From: Synergistaceae bacterium
GTDB taxonomy: Bacteria; Synergistota; Synergistia; Synergistales; Synergistaceae
DNA length: 8,166 nucleotides
Direction of reading: 5' to 3'
Assembly: GCA_031273585.1 (NCBI GenBank)
Contig: JAISRP010000269.1
Span: forward strand, 1-8,166
Made by a program: the position numbers and the translations under genes. Shown piece by piece: positions 1-8,166 of the stretch (position 1 is its first letter; each line of letters begins with the position of its first letter). The notes under the pieces are model-generated. The model did no database searches, was not told the origin of the DNA, and was given only the letters and a program-made list of their open reading frames with translations.

Positions 1-194
1 CGTTCTCTGGACTCGACTTTGGCGACGGCAGGCCCAAGGCGGTCTTCGTGCGCACTCGCGTGGATCAGGGGCTCTCGTCCGCGGGCGTCCTTGAGGATTC
101 GGTCCGGCCGATGTCGGACGACGAGATGGAACACGCGCTCTCTCTGCTGGAGCGTCAATCGGGCAGCGGCAGGGTCTTTGAAGATGGCGCCTGA
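1..194 (+). CDS. Transketolase N-terminal-subunit-like protein, 3' end only
   Basis: The reading frame with codons starting at position 3 is open from the window edge to TGA at 192-194 and gives the last 63 residues of a protein. The piece GRPKAVFVRT followed by DDEMEHALSLLER resembles the end of split transketolase N-terminal subunits, where a strand (typically 'kPtaiiahT') precedes a KGKG / WHG loop and then a DEE..AL helix. Here the KGKG and WHG motifs are absent and replaced by roughly VDQGLSSAGVLEDSV, so the fragment is divergent. The main support for the call is its position: the gene overlaps by 11 nt (184-194) a gene that clearly has the transketolase C-terminal fold, the usual order of split transketolases. 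The start and the thiamine-diphosphate-binding part lie outside the window. The family call is moderately secure, the activity is not. Confidence 0.6.
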   Translation, partial: FSGLDFGDGRPKAVFVRTRVDQGLSSAGVLEDSVRPMSDDEMEHALSLLERQSGSGRVFEDGA

Positions 195-1107
195 CGGCGG
201 AATAGTCTCCGGGTACTTCGAGGCGCTCGCGGAAATAGGGCGGGAGAGGCGCGACGTCGTGTTTCTGACGCCAGGCTGGGCGGAATCAGGCGGCGGCGTT
301 CGCGTCAGCGGCCCCGCGGCCGAGCAGGACATGGTGCTCGCGGCATCCGGGCTGGCGCTCGGGGGCAGGCGCGTCTTCGTATCCGCGCCCGAGTTCCCGC
401 TGTTCGTGGCGCGCGCCTATGAGCAGATACGGGCCGCCGTGGCTGTTCCTAATTTGAAAGTAGTGCTATCATCACTTCAGGGCGGAGATGCGCTTGACAG
501 TGACGGCGCCGCCAGGCAGATGAACGAGGACTTCGCCCTCATGAGGCTCCTTCCGAACATGGCGGTCGTGGCTCCGGCGGACAGGAGGAGCGCGTACGTG
601 CTCGCGCGCGAGTTGCTGCATTGCGACGGACCGGCCTACGTCCGCCTCAGCCGCGCCGATGTCCCGGATATATACCAGGGGGATGACCTGGATTTTCACA
701 TAGGCGGAGCCAGGCTGCTGTCGGAGGGCGACGGCGTCACGATATGCGCCAACGGCGTCATGGTGGCCGAGGCGCTCGAGGCATCCCGCATCTTGGCGCA
801 GCAGGGGCTGATGGCTGAGATAATAGACTGCTACAGCATCAAACCCTTCCCGGAGCGGACGCTTCTCGCATCCGTCAGGAGGACCGGTTGCTGCGTCGTC
901 GCCGAAAAACATACTAGTATCGCAGGGCTTTACGGCGCCGTCGCGGAGTGCCTGAGCCGCAGTTACACGGTCCCGCTCCGGAGCGTCGGCATAGAGGACG
1001 AGTTCGGGCAGAGCGGGGCGTCGGAGGAGCTGCAGGAGTATTACGGGCTGACTCACCGCGAGATAGTGCATAATGTCGTGCAGGTATGGGCCATGCGCAG
1101 GAGGTAA
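184..1107 (+). CDS. Transketolase C-terminal-subunit-like protein, divergent active site
   Basis: The product has 307 residues, the usual length of the C-terminal half of split transketolases (pyrimidine-binding plus C-terminal domains). Visible family features are AEQDM (46-50) with the catalytic-type Glu47, a RAYEQIR helix (77-83), VPNLKVV (88-94), EDFALMRLLPNMAVVAPAD (115-133), DGPAYVRLSR (148-157), DGVTICANGVMVAEALEA (183-200) and EDEFGQSG (271-278). Odd points: the segment between the first strand and AEQ is about ten residues shorter than usual. The two substrate-binding histidines (the first in the SHAG-type motif, the second in the SHQ/THQ motif) are replaced, the second by Arg111 in GAARQ. 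The ATG at 184 is chosen because the family begins here; the upstream in-frame extension from 19 only overlaps the previous gene. Transketolase activity is therefore doubtful, and a different substrate or a non-catalytic role is possible. The stop at 1105-1107 overlaps the ftsE ribosome binding site. Confidence 0.8.
   Translation: MAPDGGIVSGYFEALAEIGRERRDVVFLTPGWAESGGGVRVSGPAAEQDMVLAASGLALGGRRVFVSAPEFPLFVARAYEQIRAAVAVPNLKVVLSSLQGGDALDSDGAARQMNEDFALMRLLPNMAVVAPADRRSAYVLARELLHCDGPAYVRLSRADVPDIYQGDDLDFHIGGARLLSEGDGVTICANGVMVAEALEASRILAQQGLMAEIIDCYSIKPFPERTLLASVRRTGCCVVAEKHTSIAGLYGAVAECLSRSYTVPLRSVGIEDEFGQSGASEELQEYYGLTHREIVHNVVQVWAMRRR
1099..1105 (+). promoter_or_regulatory. Strong ribosome binding site that fixes the ftsE start
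   Basis: AGGAGGT ends 4 nt before ATG 1110 and is the best Shine-Dalgarno match noticed in the window. It overlaps the TAA stop of the transketolase-like gene (1105-1107). It favours the 231-residue FtsE over the form starting at ATG 1086. It may also let ftsE be translated more strongly than the gene before it. Confidence 0.8.
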
Positions 1108-1109
1108 AA

Positions 1110-1805
1110 ATGGATATCAGATTCTCAGGCGTCAGCAAGATCTTCTACCCGGACATCACCGCCCTCGAGGACGTTTACCTGGAAATACCGAAGGGCGAGT
1201 TCGTATATCTCGTCGGACCGACCGGGTCCGGAAAGACCACGCTTCTCAGGTGCATAACGAGGGAGGTCGCGCCGACCAGGGGACAGATAACGGTCGGGTC
1301 GTTCTCGCTGCGCAAGATAAGCAGGGTCGACCTGTCCATATTCAGGAGGGACATCGGCATCATATTTCAGGATTTTCTGCTCCTCCCTCATCTCAACGTC
1401 TTTGAAAACGTGGCGTTCGTGCTCGAGGTCCTGGGCGCGCCGCCGAGGGAGGTCAAGGAGCGCACGGGAGAGATTTTAGATCAGGTGAATCTCTGGCGCA
1501 GGCGGTTTCTCTACCCCCCGCAGCTCTCGGGCGGCGAGCAGCAGAGGGTAGCCGTGGCGAGGGCCATCGTGAACGCGCCGTCGGTCCTCCTGGCGGACGA
1601 GCCGACCGGCAACCTGGACCTGCACACGGCGGAGGAGATAATGCAGCTCATAATATCCATCAACGCCCTCGGCACGACCGTCATCATGGCGACCCACAAC
1701 CAGTACCTCGTCGACGCCTACAGACAGCGCGTCATCGGGATAAAGGCCGGCAGGGTGGTCAGGGACGAGAAGCGGGGAAGGTACAATCTCGATGGGGAGC
1801 TTTAA
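1110..1805 (+). CDS. ftsE: Cell division ATP-binding protein FtsE
   Basis: FtsE is the cytoplasmic ATPase of the FtsEX complex, which couples ATP hydrolysis at the division site to activation of periplasmic peptidoglycan hydrolases. The product has 231 residues, normal for FtsE. It has a full ABC ATPase set: Walker A GPTGSGKTT (36-44), Q-loop Gln87 in IIFQDF, signature LSGGEQ (139-144), Walker B VLLADE (159-164), D-loop NLD (168-170) and switch His196 in MATHN. The text GIIFQDFLLLPHLNVFENVAF and the C-terminal RVVRDE are typical of FtsE rather than LolD or MacB. The start is ATG 1110, because AGGAGGT lies 4 nt upstream (1099-1105); an in-frame ATG at 1086 lies within the previous gene and has no good ribosome site. 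The two-base gap after the upstream stop and the 14-nt overlap with ftsX imply translational coupling on both sides. Confidence 0.96.
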   Translation: MDIRFSGVSKIFYPDITALEDVYLEIPKGEFVYLVGPTGSGKTTLLRCITREVAPTRGQITVGSFSLRKISRVDLSIFRRDIGIIFQDFLLLPHLNVFENVAFVLEVLGAPPREVKERTGEILDQVNLWRRRFLYPPQLSGGEQQRVAVARAIVNAPSVLLADEPTGNLDLHTAEEIMQLIISINALGTTVIMATHNQYLVDAYRQRVIGIKAGRVVRDEKRGRYNLDGEL

Positions 1806-2676
1806 GTACGCGATCAGGGACGCGTCCAGGCTGATACTGAGGCACTGGGGCCTTTCCGCGCTGACGATACTGACGTCCATGGCCGTCTTCTACCTCATAG
1901 GCGCGAGCGTCCTCCTGGTGCTCAACACGAGGCACATCGTAAACATCCTGGAGGGCGAGCTCTCGGTTCAGGCATACCTATCCCCGAGGGCGGACCCGCA
2001 CGAGACGGCGCAGAAGGTGACCGGCATCCAGCACGTCGTCAAGGTCGGGATCATCACGAAGGAGATGGCCCTCCAAAAAATTCAGGGACGTGTTGGGGAC
2101 TGGACCGGGGTGATGGAGCTCCTCGGCGAGAACCCACTTCCCGAGAGCCTGGAGATATGGGTGGACCGGGCAAGCAGCGTCGAGAGCGTGGCCCTCTCGC
2201 TGTCGGCGATGACGGAGGTGACGGACGTCGTCTACGCGGGCAAGTTAGCTGAGAAGCTGTCCCAGTTCTCGCACTTCGCGGGTCAGTTCTCATTCGCCAT
2301 CCTCATAGTGGCGATCACCGCGAGCGCGGTGGTGCTGTTCAACACTATAAGGATAGCGGTGTACTCCAAGGAGGAGGAGATCGGGATAATGCTTATGGTG
2401 GGAGCGACGCCCACTTTTGTCGCGATGCCCTTCGTCCTGCAGGGGATCATCCTGGGCGGACTCGGGTCGCTCGGCGCGAGCTCTCTCCTTGCGTTCAGCT
2501 ACAGCGGGATCATAGCCCGCCTGAAGGACATACTGCCGTTTCTCCCATTTTTGGAGAACGGCACGGTCGTAATCGAGCTCGGCCTCATACTCGTCGGGGC
2601 CGGGGCCACGGTCAGCCTGATAGCGAGCCTCGTGGCGGTCGAGACGTTCACGAAGAGGGCCATGAGGCCGCTGTGA
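1792..2676 (+). CDS. ftsX: Cell division permease-like protein FtsX
   Basis: FtsX is the membrane partner of FtsE. Its large periplasmic loop binds and activates coiled-coil cell-wall hydrolases. The 294-residue product has the family topology: a cytoplasmic N-terminus, a first membrane segment at about 22-45, an extracytoplasmic domain at about 46-162, and three more membrane segments at about 166-188, 212-237 and 262-285. The NTIRIAVYS..EEIGIM..VGAT stretch (184-206) after the second membrane segment is the conserved FtsX signature. ATG 1792 lies inside the end of ftsE (14-nt overlap), with GGAAGG at 1776-1781 as ribosome site 10 nt upstream. The gene sits between its ATPase partner and a coiled-coil M23 protein, the expected effector of the periplasmic loop. 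No truncation or frameshift is seen. Confidence 0.95.
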   Translation: MGSFKYAIRDASRLILRHWGLSALTILTSMAVFYLIGASVLLVLNTRHIVNILEGELSVQAYLSPRADPHETAQKVTGIQHVVKVGIITKEMALQKIQGRVGDWTGVMELLGENPLPESLEIWVDRASSVESVALSLSAMTEVTDVVYAGKLAEKLSQFSHFAGQFSFAILIVAITASAVVLFNTIRIAVYSKEEEIGIMLMVGATPTFVAMPFVLQGIILGGLGSLGASSLLAFSYSGIIARLKDILPFLPFLENGTVVIELGLILVGAGATVSLIASLVAVETFTKRAMRPL

Positions 2677-2681
2677 CGTCT

Positions 2682-2734
2682 GAGGCGCGCCTCGTGCGCG
2701 CGATTATTTATGAAGCGCGCCCTGAGCGGCGCGC
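2682..2734 (+). repeat. Cluster of GC-rich inverted repeats between ftsX and the M23 gene
   Basis: The 78-nt gap holds a perfect 12-nt palindrome (GAGGCGCGCCTC, 2682-2693), then GCGCGC at 2696-2701. After the AT-rich patch ATTATTTA there is a perfect 7-bp stem (GCGCGCC 2715-2721 with GGCGCGC 2728-2734) around the loop CTGAGC. The arms can also pair with each other in alternative ways because GCGCGC is self-complementary. No T-run follows on either strand, so this is not a standard terminator. It lies just before the ribosome site of the M23 gene and could affect mRNA processing, stability or translation. Confidence 0.5.
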
Positions 2735-2740
2735 GAGAGA

Positions 2741-2746
2741 GGGGAG
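2741..2746 (+). promoter_or_regulatory. Ribosome binding site that decides the M23 gene start
   Basis: GGGGAG lies 8 nt upstream of ATG 2755. The alternative in-frame ATG at 2710 has no purine-rich site before it, and its 15 extra residues would be encoded largely by the hairpin at 2715-2734. Starting at 2755 also yields a normal signal peptide. Confidence 0.7.
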
Positions 2747-2754
2747 ATGCTAGG

Positions 2755-3972
2755 ATGAGAATATTTGAACGGAGATCGTGGAAGACGGCCTCATTATGCG
2801 CCGCGCTGATGGCGGCGTCGCTGTGTCTGGGAGGAGCGGGTCCGTCCGGCGCCGCCTCTCCGCAGAACAACGGCGACCTCGAAAGACAGCTCGACGCGCA
2901 GGAGAAGCAGCTCAAGAAGATCGAAAACCAGATAAAGACCAGCAGGGGCAAGCTGAACGACGCAAAAAAGAAGGAGCAGAACGTCATAAGGGAGATATCC
3001 ACCCTTAGCGGCAGGCTCGCCGAGGCCGAGCAGCGGCTCAACGTGACGGTCCTCAAGCGCAACCAGATAGCGGCCAGGCTGCTCGAGACGACCGAGAGGA
3101 TAAACGAGACGGAGGGCAAGATAGACAGGGCCAAGAACCTGCTCACCGGCCGCATGGTGGCGGTCTACAAGTTCGGGGGCGCGTCGGAGTTCAGCCTCTT
3201 CATGTCCGCGAACGGGGCTCAGGACGCCCTTGCGACGTCGTATCTCCTAGCTCGCATAGCGGACCAGGACAAGGCCCTCATCACGGAGCTCCAGATTCAG
3301 AAGGAGACCCTGGACAAAGCGAGGGCGGAGCTCGTGAAGCAGAAGGCGGAGCTCGAGTCCCGGAACAAGGAGCTGGAGAGTCAGAAGGTCAACATACAGA
3401 AGACGTCACAGGAGCGGAACAGGCTGCTCGATAGGGTGCGCAAGGACAAGGCGCTCTTCCAGGCAGAGCAGGACGAGCTGCTGAAGGCGTCCGGGGAGCT
3501 GAAGGGAAAGGTCAAGGAGCTCCTGGCCGCCAAGAAGAAGCTGCAGCAGGCAAACAGGAGCGCCGCGACCCCGCTCTACTTCAAGGGCGGCAAGATAGCC
3601 TGGCCCCTGAGGGGCAAGATAACGAGCCCCTACGGCACGAGGGTGCACCCTGTCTTCAAGACGAAGGCGACCCACACGGGCATCGACATCGACGGCAACA
3701 GGGGCGACCCTGTCCGCGCCGCGGCTGACGGAGAGGTCCTCTACACGGGTTGGCTGCGCGGCTACGGGCAGGTCGTAATACTCGATCACGGCGGCGACCT
3801 CACGACCGTCTACGGGCACCTGTCTGGCATAGACGCCGCCGAGAACGCAAAGGTCAAGATGGGGGACATCGTTGGAAAGGTCGGCTCGACCGGAGTGGCG
3901 ACCGGCAATCACCTGCACTTCGAGGTCAGGGTGAACGGGAACACGACGGACCCGATGAAGTACCTGCAATAG
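2755..3972 (+). CDS. EnvC-like murein hydrolase with coiled coil and M23 (LytM) domain
   Basis: This is a predicted periplasmic peptidoglycan hydrolase or activator acting at the division septum. The product has 405 residues. A basic N-terminus and hydrophobic stretch (about 10-28), with possible cleavage near SGAAS (31-35), form a signal peptide. A charged coiled coil (about 40-130), a helical hinge with VYKFGGASEFSLFM (137-150) and a second coiled coil (about 170-268) follow, then an M23 domain (about 280-400). Zinc ligands His307, Asp311 and His388 and catalytic-type His355 (YGHLS) and His386 (NHLHFEV) are all present. E. coli EnvC has a degenerate site and only activates amidases, so this protein may be a true endopeptidase. 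It follows ftsX, the expected activator. The coiled-coil layout resembles EnvC, PcsB and CwlO, all FtsX partners. No amidase gene is in the window. Confidence 0.9.
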   Translation: MRIFERRSWKTASLCAALMAASLCLGGAGPSGAASPQNNGDLERQLDAQEKQLKKIENQIKTSRGKLNDAKKKEQNVIREISTLSGRLAEAEQRLNVTVLKRNQIAARLLETTERINETEGKIDRAKNLLTGRMVAVYKFGGASEFSLFMSANGAQDALATSYLLARIADQDKALITELQIQKETLDKARAELVKQKAELESRNKELESQKVNIQKTSQERNRLLDRVRKDKALFQAEQDELLKASGELKGKVKELLAAKKKLQQANRSAATPLYFKGGKIAWPLRGKITSPYGTRVHPVFKTKATHTGIDIDGNRGDPVRAAADGEVLYTGWLRGYGQVVILDHGGDLTTVYGHLSGIDAAENAKVKMGDIVGKVGSTGVATGNHLHFEVRVNGNTTDPMKYLQ

Positions 3973-4018
3973 TTTTTGCGCGCGGTCATAAAATAATCTG
4001 ATGAAAGCCGGGATAGCT

Positions 4019-5212
4019 ATGTTCAGGAGATTCAGGGATGTTCTGCTCGGAACGGTTCTGGGCGGATTGCTCGCGGCGGCCTTGATCATCGCCGGTTCCG
4101 CATACGGCGCCAGCGAGTGGGCGCGTCTCCTGCCCTTCTCGCAGCAGAACTTGATGATAATGAGGCAGGCTCGCTCCATAATAGAGATGTACTACGTCGA
4201 CGGAAGCGAGCCCACCGACGAGGCGAAGCTGTTCTTCGGCTCCATGAAGGGCATGGTCTCGGCGGTCGACGACCCCTACACGAGGTACGTTGAGCCCGAG
4301 CAGCTGCGGGAGGAGAGCCTCGAAATGGAGGGCGAGTACGGTGGCCTCGGCATGTACATCGGGTCCCGCGACGGCAAGCTACTCGTCATAAGCCCGATAG
4401 AGGACACCCCGGCCGACAAGGCTGGCGTCAAGCCAATGGACGAGATAGTCAAGGTTGACGACAAGGTCGTGACCGGCATGGATCAGAACGACGTCGTCAA
4501 GCTGCTCCGCGGCGCGCCGGACACCGATGTGACGGTGTGGATGCGCAGGACCGGCGAGGACGAGCTGTTGTCCTTCAAATTGACGAGGGAGGTCATAAAT
4601 ATCAAGACCGTGCGGCTGGAGATGATGGACGGCGTGGCGTACATAAAGCTCAACAACTTCCACCACAAGACGTCATCCGAGCTCGCGGACGCGATCAGCG
4701 AGGCCGAGACGAACGGCTCGTCCGGCATCGTGCTCGACATGCGAAACAACCCAGGGGGACTGCTCAACGTGGCGGTCGACGTCGCCTCGCAGTTTCTGAA
4801 CGGCGGGCTCGTCGTGAGCATAAAGGGCCGGGTCAATCGCTTCGACGACGCCATGTACGCGACGGAGGGGAACGCAACGGAGCTTCCGGTCGTCGTGCTG
4901 ATAAACGAGGGGAGCGCCAGCGCCTCCGAGATAGTGGCGGGCGCGATCCAGGACAGGGAGCGGGGACCGTTGGTCGGCCAGAAGAGCTACGGCAAGGGCT
5001 CGGTCCAGTCGCTCTTCAACCTGCCGGACAACGCGGGGATGTACGTGACGATCGCGCGGTACACGACCCCCTCCGGCAAGGTCATAGACCACAAGGGGCT
5101 CATCCCGGACTACGCCGTCGAGGGCGGCCCGACCACGGACAGATCTGAGGACAAGCAGCTTCAGAAGGCGCTGGGCGTCATGAAGAACGTGCTTCTGGCC
5201 CCCAAGAAATGA
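4019..5212 (+). CDS. ctpA: C-terminal processing protease, CtpA-type S41 family
   Basis: This is a membrane-anchored or periplasmic serine protease with a Ser/Lys dyad that trims or degrades envelope proteins, recognising their C-termini through a PDZ domain. From ATG 4019 the product has 397 residues. It has a hydrophobic N-terminal segment (about 8-30), a helical region with DDPYTRYVEPE (84-94), a PDZ domain (about 104-184, with GGLGMYIG and the SPIEDTPADKAGVKPMDEI loop) and the S41 core. Core motifs are LDMRNNPGGLL (239-249), NEGSASASE with catalytic Ser301, and SYGKGSVQ with Lys326 and Gln330; the 25-residue Ser-Lys spacing matches CtpB and Prc. The start is uncertain: in-frame ATG 4001 adds six residues but lacks a ribosome site, while 4019 has only a weak GGGA (4010-4013). 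Adjacency of ctpA to envC is also seen in proteobacteria such as Pseudomonas. Confidence 0.93.
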   Translation: MFRRFRDVLLGTVLGGLLAAALIIAGSAYGASEWARLLPFSQQNLMIMRQARSIIEMYYVDGSEPTDEAKLFFGSMKGMVSAVDDPYTRYVEPEQLREESLEMEGEYGGLGMYIGSRDGKLLVISPIEDTPADKAGVKPMDEIVKVDDKVVTGMDQNDVVKLLRGAPDTDVTVWMRRTGEDELLSFKLTREVINIKTVRLEMMDGVAYIKLNNFHHKTSSELADAISEAETNGSSGIVLDMRNNPGGLLNVAVDVASQFLNGGLVVSIKGRVNRFDDAMYATEGNATELPVVVLINEGSASASEIVAGAIQDRERGPLVGQKSYGKGSVQSLFNLPDNAGMYVTIARYTTPSGKVIDHKGLIPDYAVEGGPTTDRSEDKQLQKALGVMKNVLLAPKK

Positions 5213-5291
5213 ACAGAGGATTGCGTAAATAGCCAGGACGAATTTTTCAGGGGGCAGACAATCGCCAAGGGGTGATATGGATAAAATACGC

Positions 5292-5296
5292 GAGGT
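5292..5296 (+). promoter_or_regulatory. Ribosome binding site that decides the deacetylase gene start
   Basis: GAGGT lies 5 nt before ATG 5302. The in-frame GTG at 5272 would add ten residues, but its only purine run (AAGGG, 5267-5271) touches the start codon, which is too close. The 5302 start also puts the positive residues directly before the membrane segment, as expected for a signal anchor. Confidence 0.65.
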
Positions 5297-5301
5297 ACAG
5301 C

Positions 5302-7651
<2,350 letters not shown>

Positions 7652-7659
7652 GGCCCCCC

Positions 7660-8118
7660 ATGCAGATAGCCGACATCGACTTCTGCGTCCCTGGGGATAT
7701 CGACGAGCTCTACGCCATAGAGTGCGCGTGCTTCCCGTCGCCCTGGAAACGCTATCTGCTGGAGAACGACCTGAGCGAGCTGGGGGAGGTAGTATACCTC
7801 AAGGCCCTGCTGAACGGCGTGATAGTCGGCTATGGGGTTCTGGGGCGGAACGAGACGGAGTCCTACCTGCAAAACCTGGCCGTCAGCCCGGAGCACAGGA
7901 GGCTTGGGATAGCGTCGCAGCTGATGCTGGGCTTCGACGGGATCTCAGCGGAGTGGGGGTGCCGCAGGATGCGTCTCGAGGTGAGGTCATCCAATACCTC
8001 GGCCAGGGACTTCTACGCCAGGATCGGCTTTATCTACCAGTCGAGGTCGAGGGGATATTACTCCAACGGAGAGGATGCCCTGATACTCGCAGCACGCCTG
8101 CCGCTTAAAATAAAATAA
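7660..8118 (+). CDS. rimI: Ribosomal protein S18 alanine N-acetyltransferase (GNAT family)
   Basis: RimI transfers an acetyl group from acetyl-CoA to the N-terminal alanine of ribosomal protein S18. The product has 152 residues, close to the usual 150. Visible features are the N-terminal CACFPSPWKRYLLENDL (22-38) typical of RimI, a core strand YLQNLAVSPEHR (69-80), the acetyl-CoA loop RRLGIA (80-85), LEVRSSNTSARDFYARIGF (106-124) with Glu107 and Tyr119, and RSRGYYSNGEDALIL (129-143). Glu107 and Tyr119 are 12 residues apart, as are the catalytic Glu103 and Tyr115 of the Salmonella enzyme. The start is ATG 7660, with GAGG at 7650-7653 overlapping the purA stop. The 53-codon in-frame extension from 7501 only overlaps purA. 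Substrate assignment rests on family resemblance; another GNAT acceptor is possible but less likely. Confidence 0.9.
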   Translation: MQIADIDFCVPGDIDELYAIECACFPSPWKRYLLENDLSELGEVVYLKALLNGVIVGYGVLGRNETESYLQNLAVSPEHRRLGIASQLMLGFDGISAEWGCRRMRLEVRSSNTSARDFYARIGFIYQSRSRGYYSNGEDALILAARLPLKIK

Positions 8119-8136
8119 CGCGCGGCATCCCGCGCG
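8105..8136 (-). terminator. Possible intrinsic terminator facing a gene beyond the right edge
   Basis: A perfect 7-bp stem (CGCGCGG 8119-8125 with CCGCGCG 8130-8136, loop CATC) begins directly after the rimI stop. On the minus strand the stem is followed by TTATTTTATTTTAA (complement of 8105-8118), which is the stem-then-T-rich layout of an intrinsic terminator. On the plus strand no T-run follows, so it would be weak for rimI itself. The T-tract is broken by A residues and overlaps the rimI 3' codons, so the call is tentative. If right, a convergent gene ends just past the window. Confidence 0.4.
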
Positions 8137-8138
8137 CT

Positions 8139-8166
8139 GGTCAAGGGTTAATGGTCAAGGTCAAGG
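8139..8166 (+). repeat. Short direct repeats of GGTCAAGG reaching the window edge
   Basis: GGTCAAGG occurs at 8139-8146, 8153-8160 and 8159-8166. The last two overlap to give a six-base period (GGTCAA), and the first is separated by GTTAAT. The sequence is intergenic and cut by the window end, so the full copy number is unknown. Confidence 0.55.

Noticed and set aside
19..183. In-frame N-terminal extension of the transketolase C-terminal-like gene
   Set aside because: It overlaps the coding end of the preceding gene in another frame, reads as Arg/Ser-rich shadow sequence, and the family start fits ATG 184.
454..472. TTGAAA ... TATCAT promoter-like pair within the transketolase-like gene
   Set aside because: The two boxes are only 7 nt apart, far too close for a promoter.
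911..920. Palindrome ATACTAGTAT in the transketolase-like gene
   Set aside because: Only 10 nt, in coding sequence with no partner element; most likely chance.
472..1071. 199-codon minus-strand open frame
   Set aside because: Antisense to the transketolase-like gene, with no recognisable motif.
2710..2754. Earlier ATG for the M23 gene
   Set aside because: No ribosome site; it would place the hairpin at 2715-2734 in coding sequence and bury the signal peptide behind 15 residues.
2499..3155. 218-codon minus-strand open frame
   Set aside because: Antisense to ftsX and the M23 gene, low-complexity Ser/Leu/Arg-rich translation with no recognisable domain; typical shadow in GC-rich DNA.
3406..4179. 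257-codon minus-strand open frame
   Set aside because: Antisense to the M23 gene and the ctpA start; its translation mirrors the coiled-coil and M23 codons and shows no family motif.
5213..5301. Possible promoter in the gap before the deacetylase gene
   Set aside because: TTGCGT at 5221, CAGACA at 5255 and the GGATAAAAT near 5279 do not combine into a convincing -35/-10 pair with normal spacing. Nothing else is seen in this 89-nt gap.

Overview
The window is a compact, entirely plus-strand stretch of a GC-rich bacterial chromosome. The gene set points to a diderm (Gram-negative-type) bacterium: FtsEX, an EnvC-like coiled-coil M23 protein, a CtpA protease and a YibQ-like divergent polysaccharide deacetylase. 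Arginine is very often AGG and isoleucine very often ATA. That codon bias, together with the order tkt-like / ftsE / ftsX / M23 / ctpA / deacetylase / purA / rimI, suggests a member of the Synergistota. This placement comes from memory of gene order and composition and has not been checked by a search.

Layout. Positions 1-194 hold the 3' end of a transketolase N-terminal-subunit-like gene. It overlaps by 11 nt a transketolase C-terminal-subunit-like gene (184-1107). Next come ftsE (1110-1805) and ftsX (1792-2676), then a 78-nt gap rich in GCGCGC palindromes. An EnvC/M23 murein hydrolase (2755-3972), a CtpA-type S41 protease (4019-5212) and a divergent polysaccharide deacetylase (5302-6351) follow. 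The last genes are purA (6353-7651, TTG start) and rimI (7660-8118). The right edge has a hairpin and short GGTCAAGG repeats that run off the window. No stretch over 100 nt lacks a gene, and I found no tRNA, rRNA, CRISPR array or insertion sequence.

How the genes fit together. ftsE-ftsX-envC-ctpA-deacetylase reads as a cell-envelope cassette for septal peptidoglycan splitting. FtsEX is an ATP-driven switch in the inner membrane. The coiled-coil M23 protein is its likely periplasmic effector. CtpA is a candidate protease for turning that hydrolase over, and the deacetylase-fold protein is the usual but poorly understood partner of EnvC and CtpA. Unlike E. coli EnvC, this M23 domain keeps all its zinc and catalytic histidines, so it may cut peptidoglycan itself. 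purA (AMP synthesis) and rimI (ribosomal protein S18 N-acetylation) are housekeeping genes packed tightly behind the cassette.

Most of the window is ordinary core genome. The points most worth a second look are the transketolase-like pair, which lacks several hallmark active-site residues, a 15-bp hairpin inside the 3' end of the deacetylase gene just before purA, and the structured sequence at the ftsX-envC junction and at the right edge.
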